Assembly: GCA_934539585.1 (NCBI GenBank)
Contig: CAKTCT010000007.1
Span: 27,310 to 91,309, forward strand
Direction of reading: 5' to 3'
DNA length: 64,000 nt
From: an uncultured Oscillospiraceae bacterium
Lineage (GTDB): Bacteria; Bacillota; Clostridia; Oscillospirales; Ruminococcaceae
Shown: positions 7,988 to 16,176 of the stretch, in pieces
Position numbering within the stretch: the stretch's first letter is position 1
How the letters are laid out: each line of letters opens with the position of its first letter
The notes under the pieces: generated by a model
Databases searched by the model: none
The model's input: the letters and a program-made list of their open reading frames with translations, nothing else
What the model was told of the DNA's origin: nothing
Position numbers and translations under genes: made by a program

Positions 7988-8755
7988 ATGTCTTATCAGC
8001 AAGGTTTGTTCCCTGTGATCGGCAAGACCAACCTGGCGAAAAACGTCTATGACCTGACGATTCTTTGCCCGGACATCGCGGGGCAGACAAAAGCCGGACA
8101 GTTTGTACACATCCGGGTGCCCGGGCACATCCTGCGCAGGCCCATTTCCATCGCCGATTATGATGCGGAAAAGGGGACCGTCCGAATTATTTACGAGATT
8201 CGCGGCGAGGGCACGGAAATTCTGGCCGGGTTGAAGGCGGGAGACATGATCGATATCCTGGGACCTCTTGGAAACGGATATACCCTTCCGGAAACGGGCC
8301 GGGTCGTCGTTGTCGGCGGCGGCATCGGCGTTCCGCCTCTTCTGGCAGTCGCAAAGCGCTTCGGCGCCGGCGCGGCGGCCATCCTGGGCTTCCGCAGCGC
8401 GCAGGCCGCGATTCTCGAGAATGACTTCAAAAAAACCGGAGCGAACACCATCCTCTGTACCGACGACGGGACCATGGGCCGGAAAGGCTTCGTCACGTCG
8501 GCCCTGGAGGAGCTTCTGGAGTCGGAGCGCCCCGACTGTATCTGCGCCTGCGGTCCTATGATCATGCTGAAAAAAGTTGCGGAAATCGCAGCGGCCCATT
8601 CGGTGCCCTGTCAGGTTTCCCTGGAAGAACGGATGGCCTGCGGCGTAGGCGCCTGCTTGGGCTGCGCCTGCAAAATCCGCCGGGACGGCCAGGAGGTCTA
8701 CCTCCACGTCTGTAAGGACGGACCGGTGTTTTCCGGAGAGGAGGTCGTGTTCTGA
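7988..8755 (+). CDS. pyrK: PyrK, dihydroorotate dehydrogenase B electron-transfer subunit
   Basis: FAD and [2Fe-2S] subunit that passes electrons from the PyrD FMN site to NAD+ in pyrimidine synthesis. It is 255 residues. The FAD-binding region has RRPISIADYD, the NAD-binding segment is GRVVVVGGGIGVPPLL, and the C-terminal cluster ligands lie in CGVGACLGCACKI plus a later HVCKDG. The start at 7988 follows a strong AGAGGAGG site at 7973-7980. The stop overlaps the pyrD start (TGATG). Presence of PyrK implies the NAD-linked class 1B enzyme, as usual in Firmicutes. Confidence 0.95.
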   Translation: MSYQQGLFPVIGKTNLAKNVYDLTILCPDIAGQTKAGQFVHIRVPGHILRRPISIADYDAEKGTVRIIYEIRGEGTEILAGLKAGDMIDILGPLGNGYTLPETGRVVVVGGGIGVPPLLAVAKRFGAGAAAILGFRSAQAAILENDFKKTGANTILCTDDGTMGRKGFVTSALEELLESERPDCICACGPMIMLKKVAEIAAAHSVPCQVSLEERMACGVGACLGCACKIRRDGQEVYLHVCKDGPVFSGEEVVF

Positions 8756-9666
8756 TGGCGGACCTTCGGGTAGAGGTAGCCGGAGTCTCTTTTGAAAATC
8801 CGGTGATTCCTGCGTCCGGGGCCTTCGGCTTCGGTCACGAATACGAAAAGCTGTACCCGCTGTCCAAACTGGGCGGCATCTCGGTGAAGGGGATGACCCG
8901 GCTCCCCAAGGCGGGCAACCCGCCTCCCCGGATCGCGGAAACGCCCATGGGGATGCTCAACTCCGTGGGGCTGCAGAATCCCGGCATCGACCATTTTATC
9001 GAGAAAGAGCTGCCCTATCTCGCGGGAAAGGGCACCCGGATCATCGCCAACGTGGCGGGCAGCACCGTTGAGGACTGCGTGGTCATGGCGGAAAAGCTGG
9101 AAGGCACCGCCGTGGACATGATCGAGCTGAACATTTCCTGCCCCAACGTCAGGCAGGGCGGAGCCGCCTTCGGTACCAGCTGCGAGGCGGCCGCCGGCAT
9201 CACCGAAGCCGTGCGGAAGGCCACGACGAAGCCGCTGATGGTGAAGCTCAGTCCCAACGTCACGGACATCACCGCCATTGCAAGGGCGGTGGAGGCTGCC
9301 GGAGCCGACGCGGTATCCCTGATCAACACCCTGCTGGGGATGCGCATCGACATCAACAGCCGCCGTCCCGTTCTGCGGAACAACGTCGGCGGAATGTCCG
9401 GCCCGGCGGTGTTCCCCATCGCCGTCCGGATGGTCTGGCAGGTGGCCAACGCCGTGAAAATCCCCGTGGTGGGCATGGGCGGCGTTTCCTCGGCGGAGGA
9501 CGCCGTGGAAATGATGATGGCAGGCGCCTCCGCTGTTCAGGTGGGCGCGGCGATTTTCACCGATCCCTATGCGCCGGTGAAGATCGCAGAGGGCCTGAAC
9601 GACTGGCTGGACTCCCGCGGGATTTCCTCCGTCCGGGAGATCATCGGCACGGTGCAGCCCTGGTAA
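8755..9666 (+). CDS. pyrD: PyrD, dihydroorotate dehydrogenase B catalytic subunit
   Basis: FMN enzyme oxidising dihydroorotate to orotate. It is 303 residues, with the class 1 core NPVIPASGAFGFG at the N-terminus. The active-site loop NISCPNVRQGG (Cys as base, class 1B) is near residue 125, and the phosphate-binding VGMGGVSSAEDAVE and SAVQVGAAIFTDP are near the C-terminus. It forms a heterotetramer with PyrK just upstream. The overlap with pyrK by one base supports coupled translation. Confidence 0.97.
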   Translation: MADLRVEVAGVSFENPVIPASGAFGFGHEYEKLYPLSKLGGISVKGMTRLPKAGNPPPRIAETPMGMLNSVGLQNPGIDHFIEKELPYLAGKGTRIIANVAGSTVEDCVVMAEKLEGTAVDMIELNISCPNVRQGGAAFGTSCEAAAGITEAVRKATTKPLMVKLSPNVTDITAIARAVEAAGADAVSLINTLLGMRIDINSRRPVLRNNVGGMSGPAVFPIAVRMVWQVANAVKIPVVGMGGVSSAEDAVEMMMAGASAVQVGAAIFTDPYAPVKIAEGLNDWLDSRGISSVREIIGTVQPW

Positions 9667-9696
9667 CGTACAATTTCATTCCGAAAGGATTCTTTT

Positions 9697-10164
9697 ATGA
9701 AGATTATGGCAGTGGATTTCGGCGACGCGCGGACAGGTCTGGCAGCCTGCGACCGCACGGAGTTTCTGGCGTCTCCCATCGGCGTCATTGAGGAGCGGAA
9801 CTTTGAGCGCACCGTCCAGAAGACGGCCTACGCCGCTCAGGAATACGGCGTCCAGATGATCGTTGTGGGCTACCCCCGGAACATGAACGGCACCGTGGGG
9901 GAGCGCGCAGAGCGCTGCGCGGAGTTCGCCCGGCAGCTCCAGGCCATCGTGCCCATTCCCGTGGAGCTTTGGGACGAGCGGGCCACTACGGTCCAGGCCC
10001 ACAACTACCTCAACGAAACCAACACCCGGGGGAAAAAGCGGAAACAGGCCGTGGACCAGGTCGCTGCCACCATCATTCTGGAAAGCTATCTGGCATATCG
10101 AAAAAATCAGCGGGAAGCGCTGGAAAAAGGAGAGACGTCCAATGGAAATCAAGGACTTTTATAA
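9697..10164 (+). CDS. ruvX: RuvX/YqgF, putative pre-16S rRNA nuclease (Holliday junction resolvase-like)
   Basis: RNase H-fold protein of 155 residues. The first catalytic Asp is in MAVDFGDARTGLA, the middle strand is MIVVGYPRNMNG, the Glu/Arg segment is ELWDERATTVQA and the last catalytic Asp is in AVDQVAATIILESYL. YqgF proteins are implicated in 16S rRNA 5'-end maturation; resolvase activity is less certain. Its 3' end overlaps the next gene by 23 bases, an unusual link to an acyl-CoA ligase. Confidence 0.92.
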   Translation: MKIMAVDFGDARTGLAACDRTEFLASPIGVIEERNFERTVQKTAYAAQEYGVQMIVVGYPRNMNGTVGERAERCAEFARQLQAIVPIPVELWDERATTVQAHNYLNETNTRGKKRKQAVDQVAATIILESYLAYRKNQREALEKGETSNGNQGLL

Positions 10165-11824
10165 ACAATTCTGTGAGGAAGGATTCGACGAAAACGGAAT
10201 CCTCAACCACTTCAAGGTGACAGCCCCCAAGGATTTCAACTTTGCTTACGACGTGGTGGACAAGTTGGCCGAGCTCTGGCCGGACCGCCGGGCCATGATC
10301 TGGACCAACGAGCAGGGCGAGGAGAAAATCTTCACCTTCAAGGACATCAGCGACTACTCCACCCGGGCGGCCAACCTTTTTGCGGCCCACGGCGTGGGGA
10401 AGGGGGACACCGTCCTGCTGATCCTCAAGCGGAACTATCAGTTCTGGTTCGCTATCCTGGGCCTGCACAAGCTGGGGGCCATTGCTGTCCCCGCCACCAA
10501 CATGCTGACCACCAAGGACGTGGTCTACCGGATGCAGGCGGCCTCCATCAAGGCCATTGTCTGCACCTGTCAGTGCAGCGTCCACGCCTACATCGACGAG
10601 GCCGAGAAGAAGCTGGGCGTCAACGTGGTCAAGTTCTCCACCATGGGCGAGTTCCCGGGCTACGTGGACTTTGACCAGGAGATCGAGAAGCAGCCCGCCG
10701 TCATGGAACGGGTCCCCGTCCTCAACACCGACGGGATGCTGATGTACTTCACCTCCGGCACCACGGGGCAGCCCAAGATGGTCCTCCACGGCTACCAGTA
10801 CCCCCTGGCCCACATCGTCACCGCTGTCCACTGGCACAACGTGGACCCCGACGGCATCCATCTGACTCTGGCCGAGACCGGATGGGGCAAGGCGGTCTGG
10901 GGCAAGCTCTACGGACAGTGGCTGGCCGGGACCTGCGTTTTTGTCTACGATTTTGACAAGTTCGTCCCCACCGACGTCCTTCACATGATCGAAAAGTACC
11001 GCATCACCACCTTCTGCGCGCCGCCCACCATCTTCCGGTTCTTCATCAAGGAGGGCATCGCCAACTACGACCTGTCCTCTCTGAAATACGTCACCATCGC
11101 CGGGGAGGCCCTCAACGAGGAGGTCTTCAAGAAGTTCAAGGAGTACACCGGCCTGTCCCTGATGGAGGGCTTCGGCCAGACCGAGACCACCCTGACCATC
11201 GCCAACCTCCGGGGCAACGAGGTGAAGCCCGGCTCCATGGGCCGTCCGTCGCCGCTTTACAACATCGACCTGGTGGACGAAGACGGCAACTCCGTGGGCG
11301 AAGGCGAGGTCGGCGAGATCGTGGTCCGCTCCACCCGGGAGGACCAGCACCCCGGCATGTTCCTCTGCTACTACCGGGACGAGGAGAGCACGGCCAAAGC
11401 CTGGCGGGGCGGATACTACCACACCGGCGACACCGCCTACCGGGACGAGGACGGCTACTTCTGGTACGTGGGCCGCACCGACGACATCATCAAGTCCAGC
11501 GGCTACCGCATCGGGCCCTTTGAGGTGGAAAGCGTCCTCATGGAGCACCCGGCGGTCCTGGAGTGCGCCATCACCGGCGCGCCGGACCCTATCCGCGGTC
11601 AAGTGGTCAAGGCGACCATCGTGCTGACCAGCAAGTACACCCCCTCCGAGGAACTGAAAAAGGAGATCCAGAACTTCGTGAAGAAGACTACGGCACCTTA
11701 CAAGTACCCCCGGGTGGTGGAGTTCGTGGACTCCCTCCCCAAGACCATCAGCGGCAAAATCCGCCGGGTGGAGATCGCCCAGCGGGACCGGGAGAAAGCC
11801 AAGGAACAGCAGAAACAGGAATAA
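10142..11824 (+). CDS. AMP-forming acyl-CoA synthetase (medium-chain/ACSM type)
   Basis: Activates a carboxylic acid to its CoA thioester through an acyl-adenylate. It is 560 residues. The P-loop-like motif MYFTSGTTGQPKMV is near residue 203, the A5 motif EGFGQTETT near 340, the Asp/Arg hinge YHTGDTAYRDEDGYFWYVGR near 428 and the catalytic Lys region KTISGKIRRVEI near the C-terminus. It resembles the acyl-CoA synthetases of medium-chain or aromatic acids; the acid cannot be told from sequence. The ATG lies inside the end of ruvX and is preceded by AAAGGAGA. A strong hairpin follows the stop. Confidence 0.9.
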   Translation: MEIKDFYKQFCEEGFDENGILNHFKVTAPKDFNFAYDVVDKLAELWPDRRAMIWTNEQGEEKIFTFKDISDYSTRAANLFAAHGVGKGDTVLLILKRNYQFWFAILGLHKLGAIAVPATNMLTTKDVVYRMQAASIKAIVCTCQCSVHAYIDEAEKKLGVNVVKFSTMGEFPGYVDFDQEIEKQPAVMERVPVLNTDGMLMYFTSGTTGQPKMVLHGYQYPLAHIVTAVHWHNVDPDGIHLTLAETGWGKAVWGKLYGQWLAGTCVFVYDFDKFVPTDVLHMIEKYRITTFCAPPTIFRFFIKEGIANYDLSSLKYVTIAGEALNEEVFKKFKEYTGLSLMEGFGQTETTLTIANLRGNEVKPGSMGRPSPLYNIDLVDEDGNSVGEGEVGEIVVRSTREDQHPGMFLCYYRDEESTAKAWRGGYYHTGDTAYRDEDGYFWYVGRTDDIIKSSGYRIGPFEVESVLMEHPAVLECAITGAPDPIRGQVVKATIVLTSKYTPSEELKKEIQNFVKKTTAPYKYPRVVEFVDSLPKTISGKIRRVEIAQRDREKAKEQQKQE

Positions 11825-11836
11825 ATCATGAGAATA

Positions 11837-11874
11837 CGCGGCCCCGCTCCGGACTTAGATGGAGCGGGGCCGCG
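11837..11874 (+). terminator. GC-rich terminator hairpin after the acyl-CoA synthetase
   Basis: A perfect 14-base stem (CGCGGCCCCGCTCC and its complement) with a 10-base loop. The T tail is poor (TTGCAG), so termination strength is uncertain. It marks the left edge of the AT-rich island. Confidence 0.7.
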
Positions 11875-11904
11875 TTGCAGTATAAATAAAATTTTGGAAA
11901 TGTA

Positions 11905-11933
11905 TTGCAAAAGTTTTGGCGCAGTGATATACT
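11905..11933 (+). promoter_or_regulatory. Sigma-A promoter upstream of the 25-residue ORF
   Basis: TTGCAA, a 17-base spacer and TATACT, about 40 bases before a small ORF with a good ribosome-binding site. Confidence 0.6.
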
Positions 11934-11973
11934 GAATACGGTTGTATTCCGAAAATGCTTAAAAGGGGTGAAA

Positions 11974-12051
11974 ATGTGTAGAAAATTGAGCCTGCTAAGG
12001 GATAGCACGATGATGTTGCATGCTTTTGACAATATGCTGTTGTATATGTAA
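11974..12051 (+). CDS. Possible 25-residue leader peptide or truncated regulator start
   Basis: ATG at 11974 follows AAGGGGTG at proper spacing and lies downstream of a good promoter. The frame runs 25 codons (start MCRKLSLLRDS, Met-rich end) to a TAA. That TAA is embedded in the -10 box of the next promoter. It matches no family I know. It could be a leader peptide, the remnant of a regulator gene, or chance. Base composition matches the AT-rich island, not the host. Confidence 0.35.
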   Translation: MCRKLSLLRDSTMMLHAFDNMLLYM

Positions 12052-12054
12052 TAT
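12026..12054 (+). promoter_or_regulatory. Near-consensus sigma-A promoter for the GH39-like gene
   Basis: TTGACA, a 17-base spacer and TAATAT. Transcription would begin around 12061, leaving a leader of only about 17 bases before the ATG at 12078. Confidence 0.75.
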
Positions 12055-12077
12055 ATGGAAAGTGGGTTGGATAAGAT

Positions 12078-13394
12078 ATGGCCAAAAGAATCCTTGTTAA
12101 TTTTAATGATTGTGTCGGCAGAATCAAGCCGATGCACGCAATTAATAATGCACCGCTTTTAAGCGCGACCTCAGAACTATTTCATTATTTGGGAGAGGCA
12201 AAAATTCCGTATTCACGGCTGCATGATACGGGAGGCGCATATGGAAATAACAGATTTGTCGATATAGAAAACATATTCAGAAATTTTGATGCGGATGAAA
12301 ATTCCCCTCAAGCCTATGACTTTGCCTTTACCGATTGGCTGATGGAGGAGCTGGACAAGCAAGGCGTCAAACCCTTTTTCAGACTGGGCGCTACAATTGA
12401 AAATGAACAGAAGATAAAAGCATACAGAATTTTTCCGCCCAAGGACAATTTTAAGTGGGCAAGGATTTGCGAGCATATTATCGCCCACTATAATGAAGGC
12501 TGGGCAAACGGCTATCACATGGGCATTAAATACTGGGAAATTTGGAATGAACCGGATAATTACCCTGACATTGCCGACAACAATATGTGGAAGGGTACGT
12601 TTGAAGAATACATAGAGCTGTATAAAACGGCTGCAGTACATCTGAAGAAACGCTTTGGCGACAGCATAAAAGTCGGCGGATATGCTTCGTGCGGTTTTTA
12701 CGCTTTGCTGGACGGTTACAATCCAGAAGCCAACAGCGCCAATCGTACAGAGTATTTTATTGAATGTTTCCACAAATTCATGAGGGTGATAAGTGATAGC
12801 AGCATACCGCTTGATTTCTTTTCGTGGCACAGCTATTCGGGTGTTGAGGCAAATGTTATTTATGCAAGCTATGCAAGAGAGCAGCTTGATAAATACGGCT
12901 ATGAAAACACGGAAAGTATTTTGAATGAGTGGAATATGGGAATCAATCAGCGAGGAACATTGAAGGATTCAGCCGATATCAGTGCAAATATACTGACCTT
13001 GCAGAATACGAGCGTTGATATGCTGATGTATTATGACGGCCAGGTGCATGGCAGTTATCAGGGCTTGTTCAATCCGATAGTATATGAACCCTTTAAGGCG
13101 TATTATATTTTCAAAGCATTTTCGTATTTATATGAATTGGGTACGCAGGTTCGTGTTGACAACTCCAATGATGATATTTACTGTGTTGCTGCAAAAAATG
13201 GGAAAAACACGGCGGTCATGATAACCAACCGTGGCAATGACGATGAAATTTTCCTCAAACTTCTTGGCATTGACAGTGATAAATTTGAGATATACCGATT
13301 GAACCAAGAGGAAAATATGGAAAATTCAGAAACATACAAAAAAGCGGATACGGTTATGTTGAAGCAATATGAAACGATCCTAATTTTGGGGTAA
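12078..13394 (+). CDS. Glycoside hydrolase, GH39-like (beta-xylosidase type), horizontally acquired
   Basis: Cytoplasmic enzyme of 438 residues without a signal peptide, most like GH39/clan GH-A. The acid/base Glu lies in KYWEIWNEPDNYPD near residue 155, and the likely nucleophile Glu is in SILNEWNMGINQ near 290. A beta-rich C-terminal region follows from about 370. Substrate is probably a xyloside or similar plant-derived glycoside, by family only. Codon use and composition are AT-rich (about 40% GC), against about 62% around it. It has its own strong promoter, a short leader and a weak ribosome-binding site. It lies beside a recombinase remnant, so arrival on a mobile element is likely. Confidence 0.8.
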   Translation: MAKRILVNFNDCVGRIKPMHAINNAPLLSATSELFHYLGEAKIPYSRLHDTGGAYGNNRFVDIENIFRNFDADENSPQAYDFAFTDWLMEELDKQGVKPFFRLGATIENEQKIKAYRIFPPKDNFKWARICEHIIAHYNEGWANGYHMGIKYWEIWNEPDNYPDIADNNMWKGTFEEYIELYKTAAVHLKKRFGDSIKVGGYASCGFYALLDGYNPEANSANRTEYFIECFHKFMRVISDSSIPLDFFSWHSYSGVEANVIYASYAREQLDKYGYENTESILNEWNMGINQRGTLKDSADISANILTLQNTSVDMLMYYDGQVHGSYQGLFNPIVYEPFKAYYIFKAFSYLYELGTQVRVDNSNDDIYCVAAKNGKNTAVMITNRGNDDEIFLKLLGIDSDKFEIYRLNQEENMENSETYKKADTVMLKQYETILILG

Positions 13395-13553
13395 GGAGAA
13401 AACAACGTCGTAAGGGAAATCAACGAAGAACACGACAGAGAAACTTCAAAACAGCTGACGCTTCGATAAACCCTCCGCCTCGCAAGGGTGCTCATAAGAC
13501 AGTAATTCTAAAAATTACGATTATGGCATCTGTCAGGCGGGATTGGAAACGAA

Positions 13554-13597
13554 ATAACGGGTATCTGGTGAAAAAGCCGGATACCCGTTATTTTTTT
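13554..13597 (+). terminator. Strong intrinsic terminator downstream of the GH39-like gene
   Basis: A 15-base stem (ATAACGGGTATC... with one G:U pair) around an 8-base A-rich loop, followed by seven Ts. The 160 bases between the glycosidase stop and this hairpin hold no convincing gene, only a short in-frame tail after the stop codon. Confidence 0.88.
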
Positions 13598-13763
13598 GCC
13601 GCCACGAAAAGCAATACTTTCCCGGTTGATGCGAGACAGCCCCGCAAGGGTATAGTCCCAGTTGTCCGGCAGGGACAGCAGTTGTCTTGAGCATCGAAAG
13701 AAACCTTCGCCCGTCTCTCGCCGGACGGAAGCATCTGCGGTGTCACTGCCTATCCGTGCCGTC

Positions 13764-14219
13764 ATGGAGCAGAAGCTCCGGCTGTCCAGCGAAGCCGCGA
13801 TCCGCGGGCACAAGAAGCGGTTGGCACAGGCTGAAAAGCGGGTGGGAGAACTTGACCGTCTGTTTATCCGCATTTGCGAGGATAATGTGGCGGGGCGCAT
13901 CACAGATGAAAAGTTCTCTATGATGAGCAAGACCTACGAGGACGAACAGGCACAGCTTAAAGTGGAAATCCAGACTTTGCAGCAGGAAATCGAAGTACAG
14001 GAACGACAGATTGAAAATTTGGAGCAGTTTATCCAGCGAGTACGCAAATATGAGGACTTGGACGAGCTTACCCCGTATGCGCTGCGGGAGCTTGTCAAGG
14101 CGATCTACATTGAAGCCCCGGACAAGTCCAGCGGCAAGCGGCATCAGGGCATCCGCATTTCCTATGACCTTGTGGGCTTTATTCCCGTGGAAGAACTGCT
14201 GAAACAGGAAACGGCGTGA
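13764..14219 (+). pseudogene. C-terminal remnant of a large serine recombinase (DUF4368 region)
   Basis: About 152 residues matching the coiled-coil and C-terminal part of Tn4451/TnpX-type large serine recombinases. Recognisable stretches are KRLAQAEKRVGELDRLFIRI near the start, a Glu/Gln-rich coiled coil in the middle, and the typical end APDKSSGKRHQGIRISYDLV. The catalytic resolvase domain with its Ser and the zinc ribbon are absent. The upstream 100 bases are open in frame but not recombinase-like. It marks an old conjugative or mobilisable element whose front was deleted. The stop codon sits within a terminator-like hairpin. Confidence 0.85.
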
Positions 14220-14235
14220 CCGAAGCCACGCCGTT
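14210..14235 (+). terminator. Hairpin at the recombinase remnant stop
   Basis: AACGGCGTG and CACGCCGTT form a 9-base stem with an 8-base loop spanning the stop codon. There is no T tail. A second small hairpin (CCCTCC/GGAGGG followed by TTTTG) lies near 14274-14294. Confidence 0.45.
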
Positions 14236-14365
14236 CCTGAGAAAATACGATATTACTTTCTTATGACCCCCGACCCTCCCCGGCGGAGGGTTTTGTCACT
14301 CCCCGTCGAAGCCGTGACCCTTTTTCACCGTTCCGCATAGGATACAGGGAAAAGGAGGGGGCGAA

Positions 14366-15049
14366 ATGCGACGAAAACGCCGCCGGTTTCATCCGGCGTT
14401 CTGGCTCTTGGCGGCTGTGCTGGCGGTCCTGACCCTGGGATACGGGCTGGCGGAGGAAAACCTGCGCCCGGCGGCCGCGGCTATGGCGGAGCACCGCACC
14501 CGGCTCACGGCGGAGGCCGCCATGAACGATGGGGTGGAGGCGGTCCTGGCCGCCCTGGAGGACGCGCCCCTGGTGGAGGTGGTCCGGAACGGGGAAGGGG
14601 AGGTCCAGGCGGTGGAGGTCCGGATGCAGGCGGTGAACCGGGTGAAGCTCCGGATCACGGAGCAGATTCTCCGGAACCTCCGGCAGGCCGGGGACAGCGG
14701 CAGAATGAAAATCCCCCTGGGCTCCCTGCTGGGCAGCGGCCTCCTGGCGGGGAAGGGACCGGGGCTCACCTACCGGTTCCTTCCCGAGGGCAGCGTTTCC
14801 ACCCGGATTCTCAGCCGGTTCGAAGCCTGCGGCGTCAACCAGACCCGGCACCAGCTCCTGCTTTCCGTGGAGGTCCAGGGGTGCGCCATCCTTTCCCGGT
14901 ACCAGGTGGAGGTGGAGGTCCCCACGGAGTATGTCCTGGCGGAGACCGTGGTGGTGGGCACCGTTCCGGAAAGCTACACACAGGTCCTCACCGGGGATAC
15001 GGACCTTGTCCGGGAGATCAACGACTATCAGGCGGAAATCCGGCCTTGA
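14366..15049 (+). CDS. yunB: Sporulation protein YunB
   Basis: 227 residues, with a basic N-terminus and one membrane anchor (residues 10-27, FWLLAAVLAVLTLGYGL). The extracytoplasmic part has the family pattern VRMQAVNRVKLRITEQIL and MKIPLGSLLGSGLLAGKGPG. The Bacillus protein is made in the mother cell under sigma-E and is needed for normal spore formation; its biochemical role is unknown. AAGGAGGGG precedes the ATG. The next gene has its own promoter overlapping the yunB stop. Confidence 0.88.
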   Translation: MRRKRRRFHPAFWLLAAVLAVLTLGYGLAEENLRPAAAAMAEHRTRLTAEAAMNDGVEAVLAALEDAPLVEVVRNGEGEVQAVEVRMQAVNRVKLRITEQILRNLRQAGDSGRMKIPLGSLLGSGLLAGKGPGLTYRFLPEGSVSTRILSRFEACGVNQTRHQLLLSVEVQGCAILSRYQVEVEVPTEYVLAETVVVGTVPESYTQVLTGDTDLVREINDYQAEIRP

Positions 15050-15073
15050 CAAGAAGGTCATTCTGTATAATAA
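15046..15073 (+). promoter_or_regulatory. Putative promoter for the signal-peptidase-like gene
   Basis: A consensus TTGACA overlaps the yunB stop codon. A -10 may be TAATAA at 16-base spacing; a perfect TATAAT two bases upstream would leave only 14 bases. Confidence 0.5.
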
Positions 15074-15125
15074 TAGATAGTATAGTTTGTCGAACTCCCA
15101 CGGATTTGGACGAGAGGTGATGCAC

Positions 15126-16073
15126 ATGGGAAAACCCAAGGGCAGAGGACGCTCCTTTGGCCTTGCCGGAATCGTGATTTTTCTTGTACTGATGGCGCTG
15201 CTCTCCGGGCTGTGCTGGTGGCTCTGGCACAACCGGAGCAGCGGCGTTCCCACCCGGGTGCTGGGATATGAGCTGATGAGCCTGCACGGCCAGGACATGG
15301 AGCCGGAGTTCCCCGACGGGAGCCTGGTGTTCCTCAACGAGGTCGCCGCCCCCAGCCTGCGTTCCGGGGACGCGGTGGTCTACGGCCGGGAGGACGGCCG
15401 GGAAGGGACCCTCTCCCGGATCGTCAACATCACGGAAAAGGACGGCGTCTCCACGGTTCTGCTGAAGCAGGACCGGCTTTCGGACCCCTACGAGCTTTCC
15501 CTGGAGGAAATCCAGTACCGGGCCGTGGGCTCCGTGGGCTTCCTGGGTACCGCCTGGGACTTTCTCATGACCCGGCGGGGGCTGCTGTGCGTCATTGTGA
15601 TCCCCTGCGGCATCTTCTTCCTCATCGAGCTGATCCAGCTGATCTGCTTCGCCCGTTCCGGCCGGGAGGAGGAGGATTTTGACGGGCTCCGGCGGAAGGT
15701 ATCCTCCCACGCCATGGACGACCGGCGGGAGAATTTCGTGGACGTGACGGCGGATTACACCGGCCGGGGACCGGCCAGGCCTTACCGTTCCCCCCTCCGG
15801 AAGGAGATGGCCGCCGGGGAGCCCGACGAGGACGTCTCCCCGGACAGCCTTTCCGACCGCTACGGCGACCTGGACTTCAACCCCATCATCCGGCCCCAGA
15901 GCTCCTCGGGCCTGGAGCGGGTGATCATCCCCGACGGGCCGTCCTTCCAGCCGGTGCTCACCGTTCTGGTGGCGGGCAAGGAAGCGGCGGTGGTCCCCCT
16001 TTCCGGTCCGAAGGAAATCCGTGTTAAAACCGACGGGTTCCGAATAGACATTACTGTTGCCCCGGACCGGTAA
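15126..16073 (+). CDS. SipW-like signal peptidase I homologue lacking catalytic residues
   Basis: Membrane protein of 315 residues with a TM segment at about 14-34, a peptidase-like outer domain, a second TM near 153-178 and a long acidic cytoplasmic tail. Signal-peptidase boxes are easy to align. The GSMEPEF serine box reads HGQDMEPEFPDGSLVF (Ser replaced by Asp). The SGDAVVY box is intact. The THRIV box reads LSRIVNI (His replaced by Ser). Both catalytic positions are therefore lost, so it is probably not a protease. AGAGGTG at 15113-15119 supports the start at 15126. Its role, perhaps in spore envelope or protein display, is unknown. Confidence 0.75.
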   Translation: MGKPKGRGRSFGLAGIVIFLVLMALLSGLCWWLWHNRSSGVPTRVLGYELMSLHGQDMEPEFPDGSLVFLNEVAAPSLRSGDAVVYGREDGREGTLSRIVNITEKDGVSTVLLKQDRLSDPYELSLEEIQYRAVGSVGFLGTAWDFLMTRRGLLCVIVIPCGIFFLIELIQLICFARSGREEEDFDGLRRKVSSHAMDDRRENFVDVTADYTGRGPARPYRSPLRKEMAAGEPDEDVSPDSLSDRYGDLDFNPIIRPQSSSGLERVIIPDGPSFQPVLTVLVAGKEAAVVPLSGPKEIRVKTDGFRIDITVAPDR

Positions 16074-16176
16074 AGTTTTTTCGGATTTTCGTGCAACAAT
16101 CTGTCGGAAAAACGACACGATTGGTACAGGGAGTCCTTCCGTTCCGCGGCAAATGCGGCGGAAACGGGGGATGACT

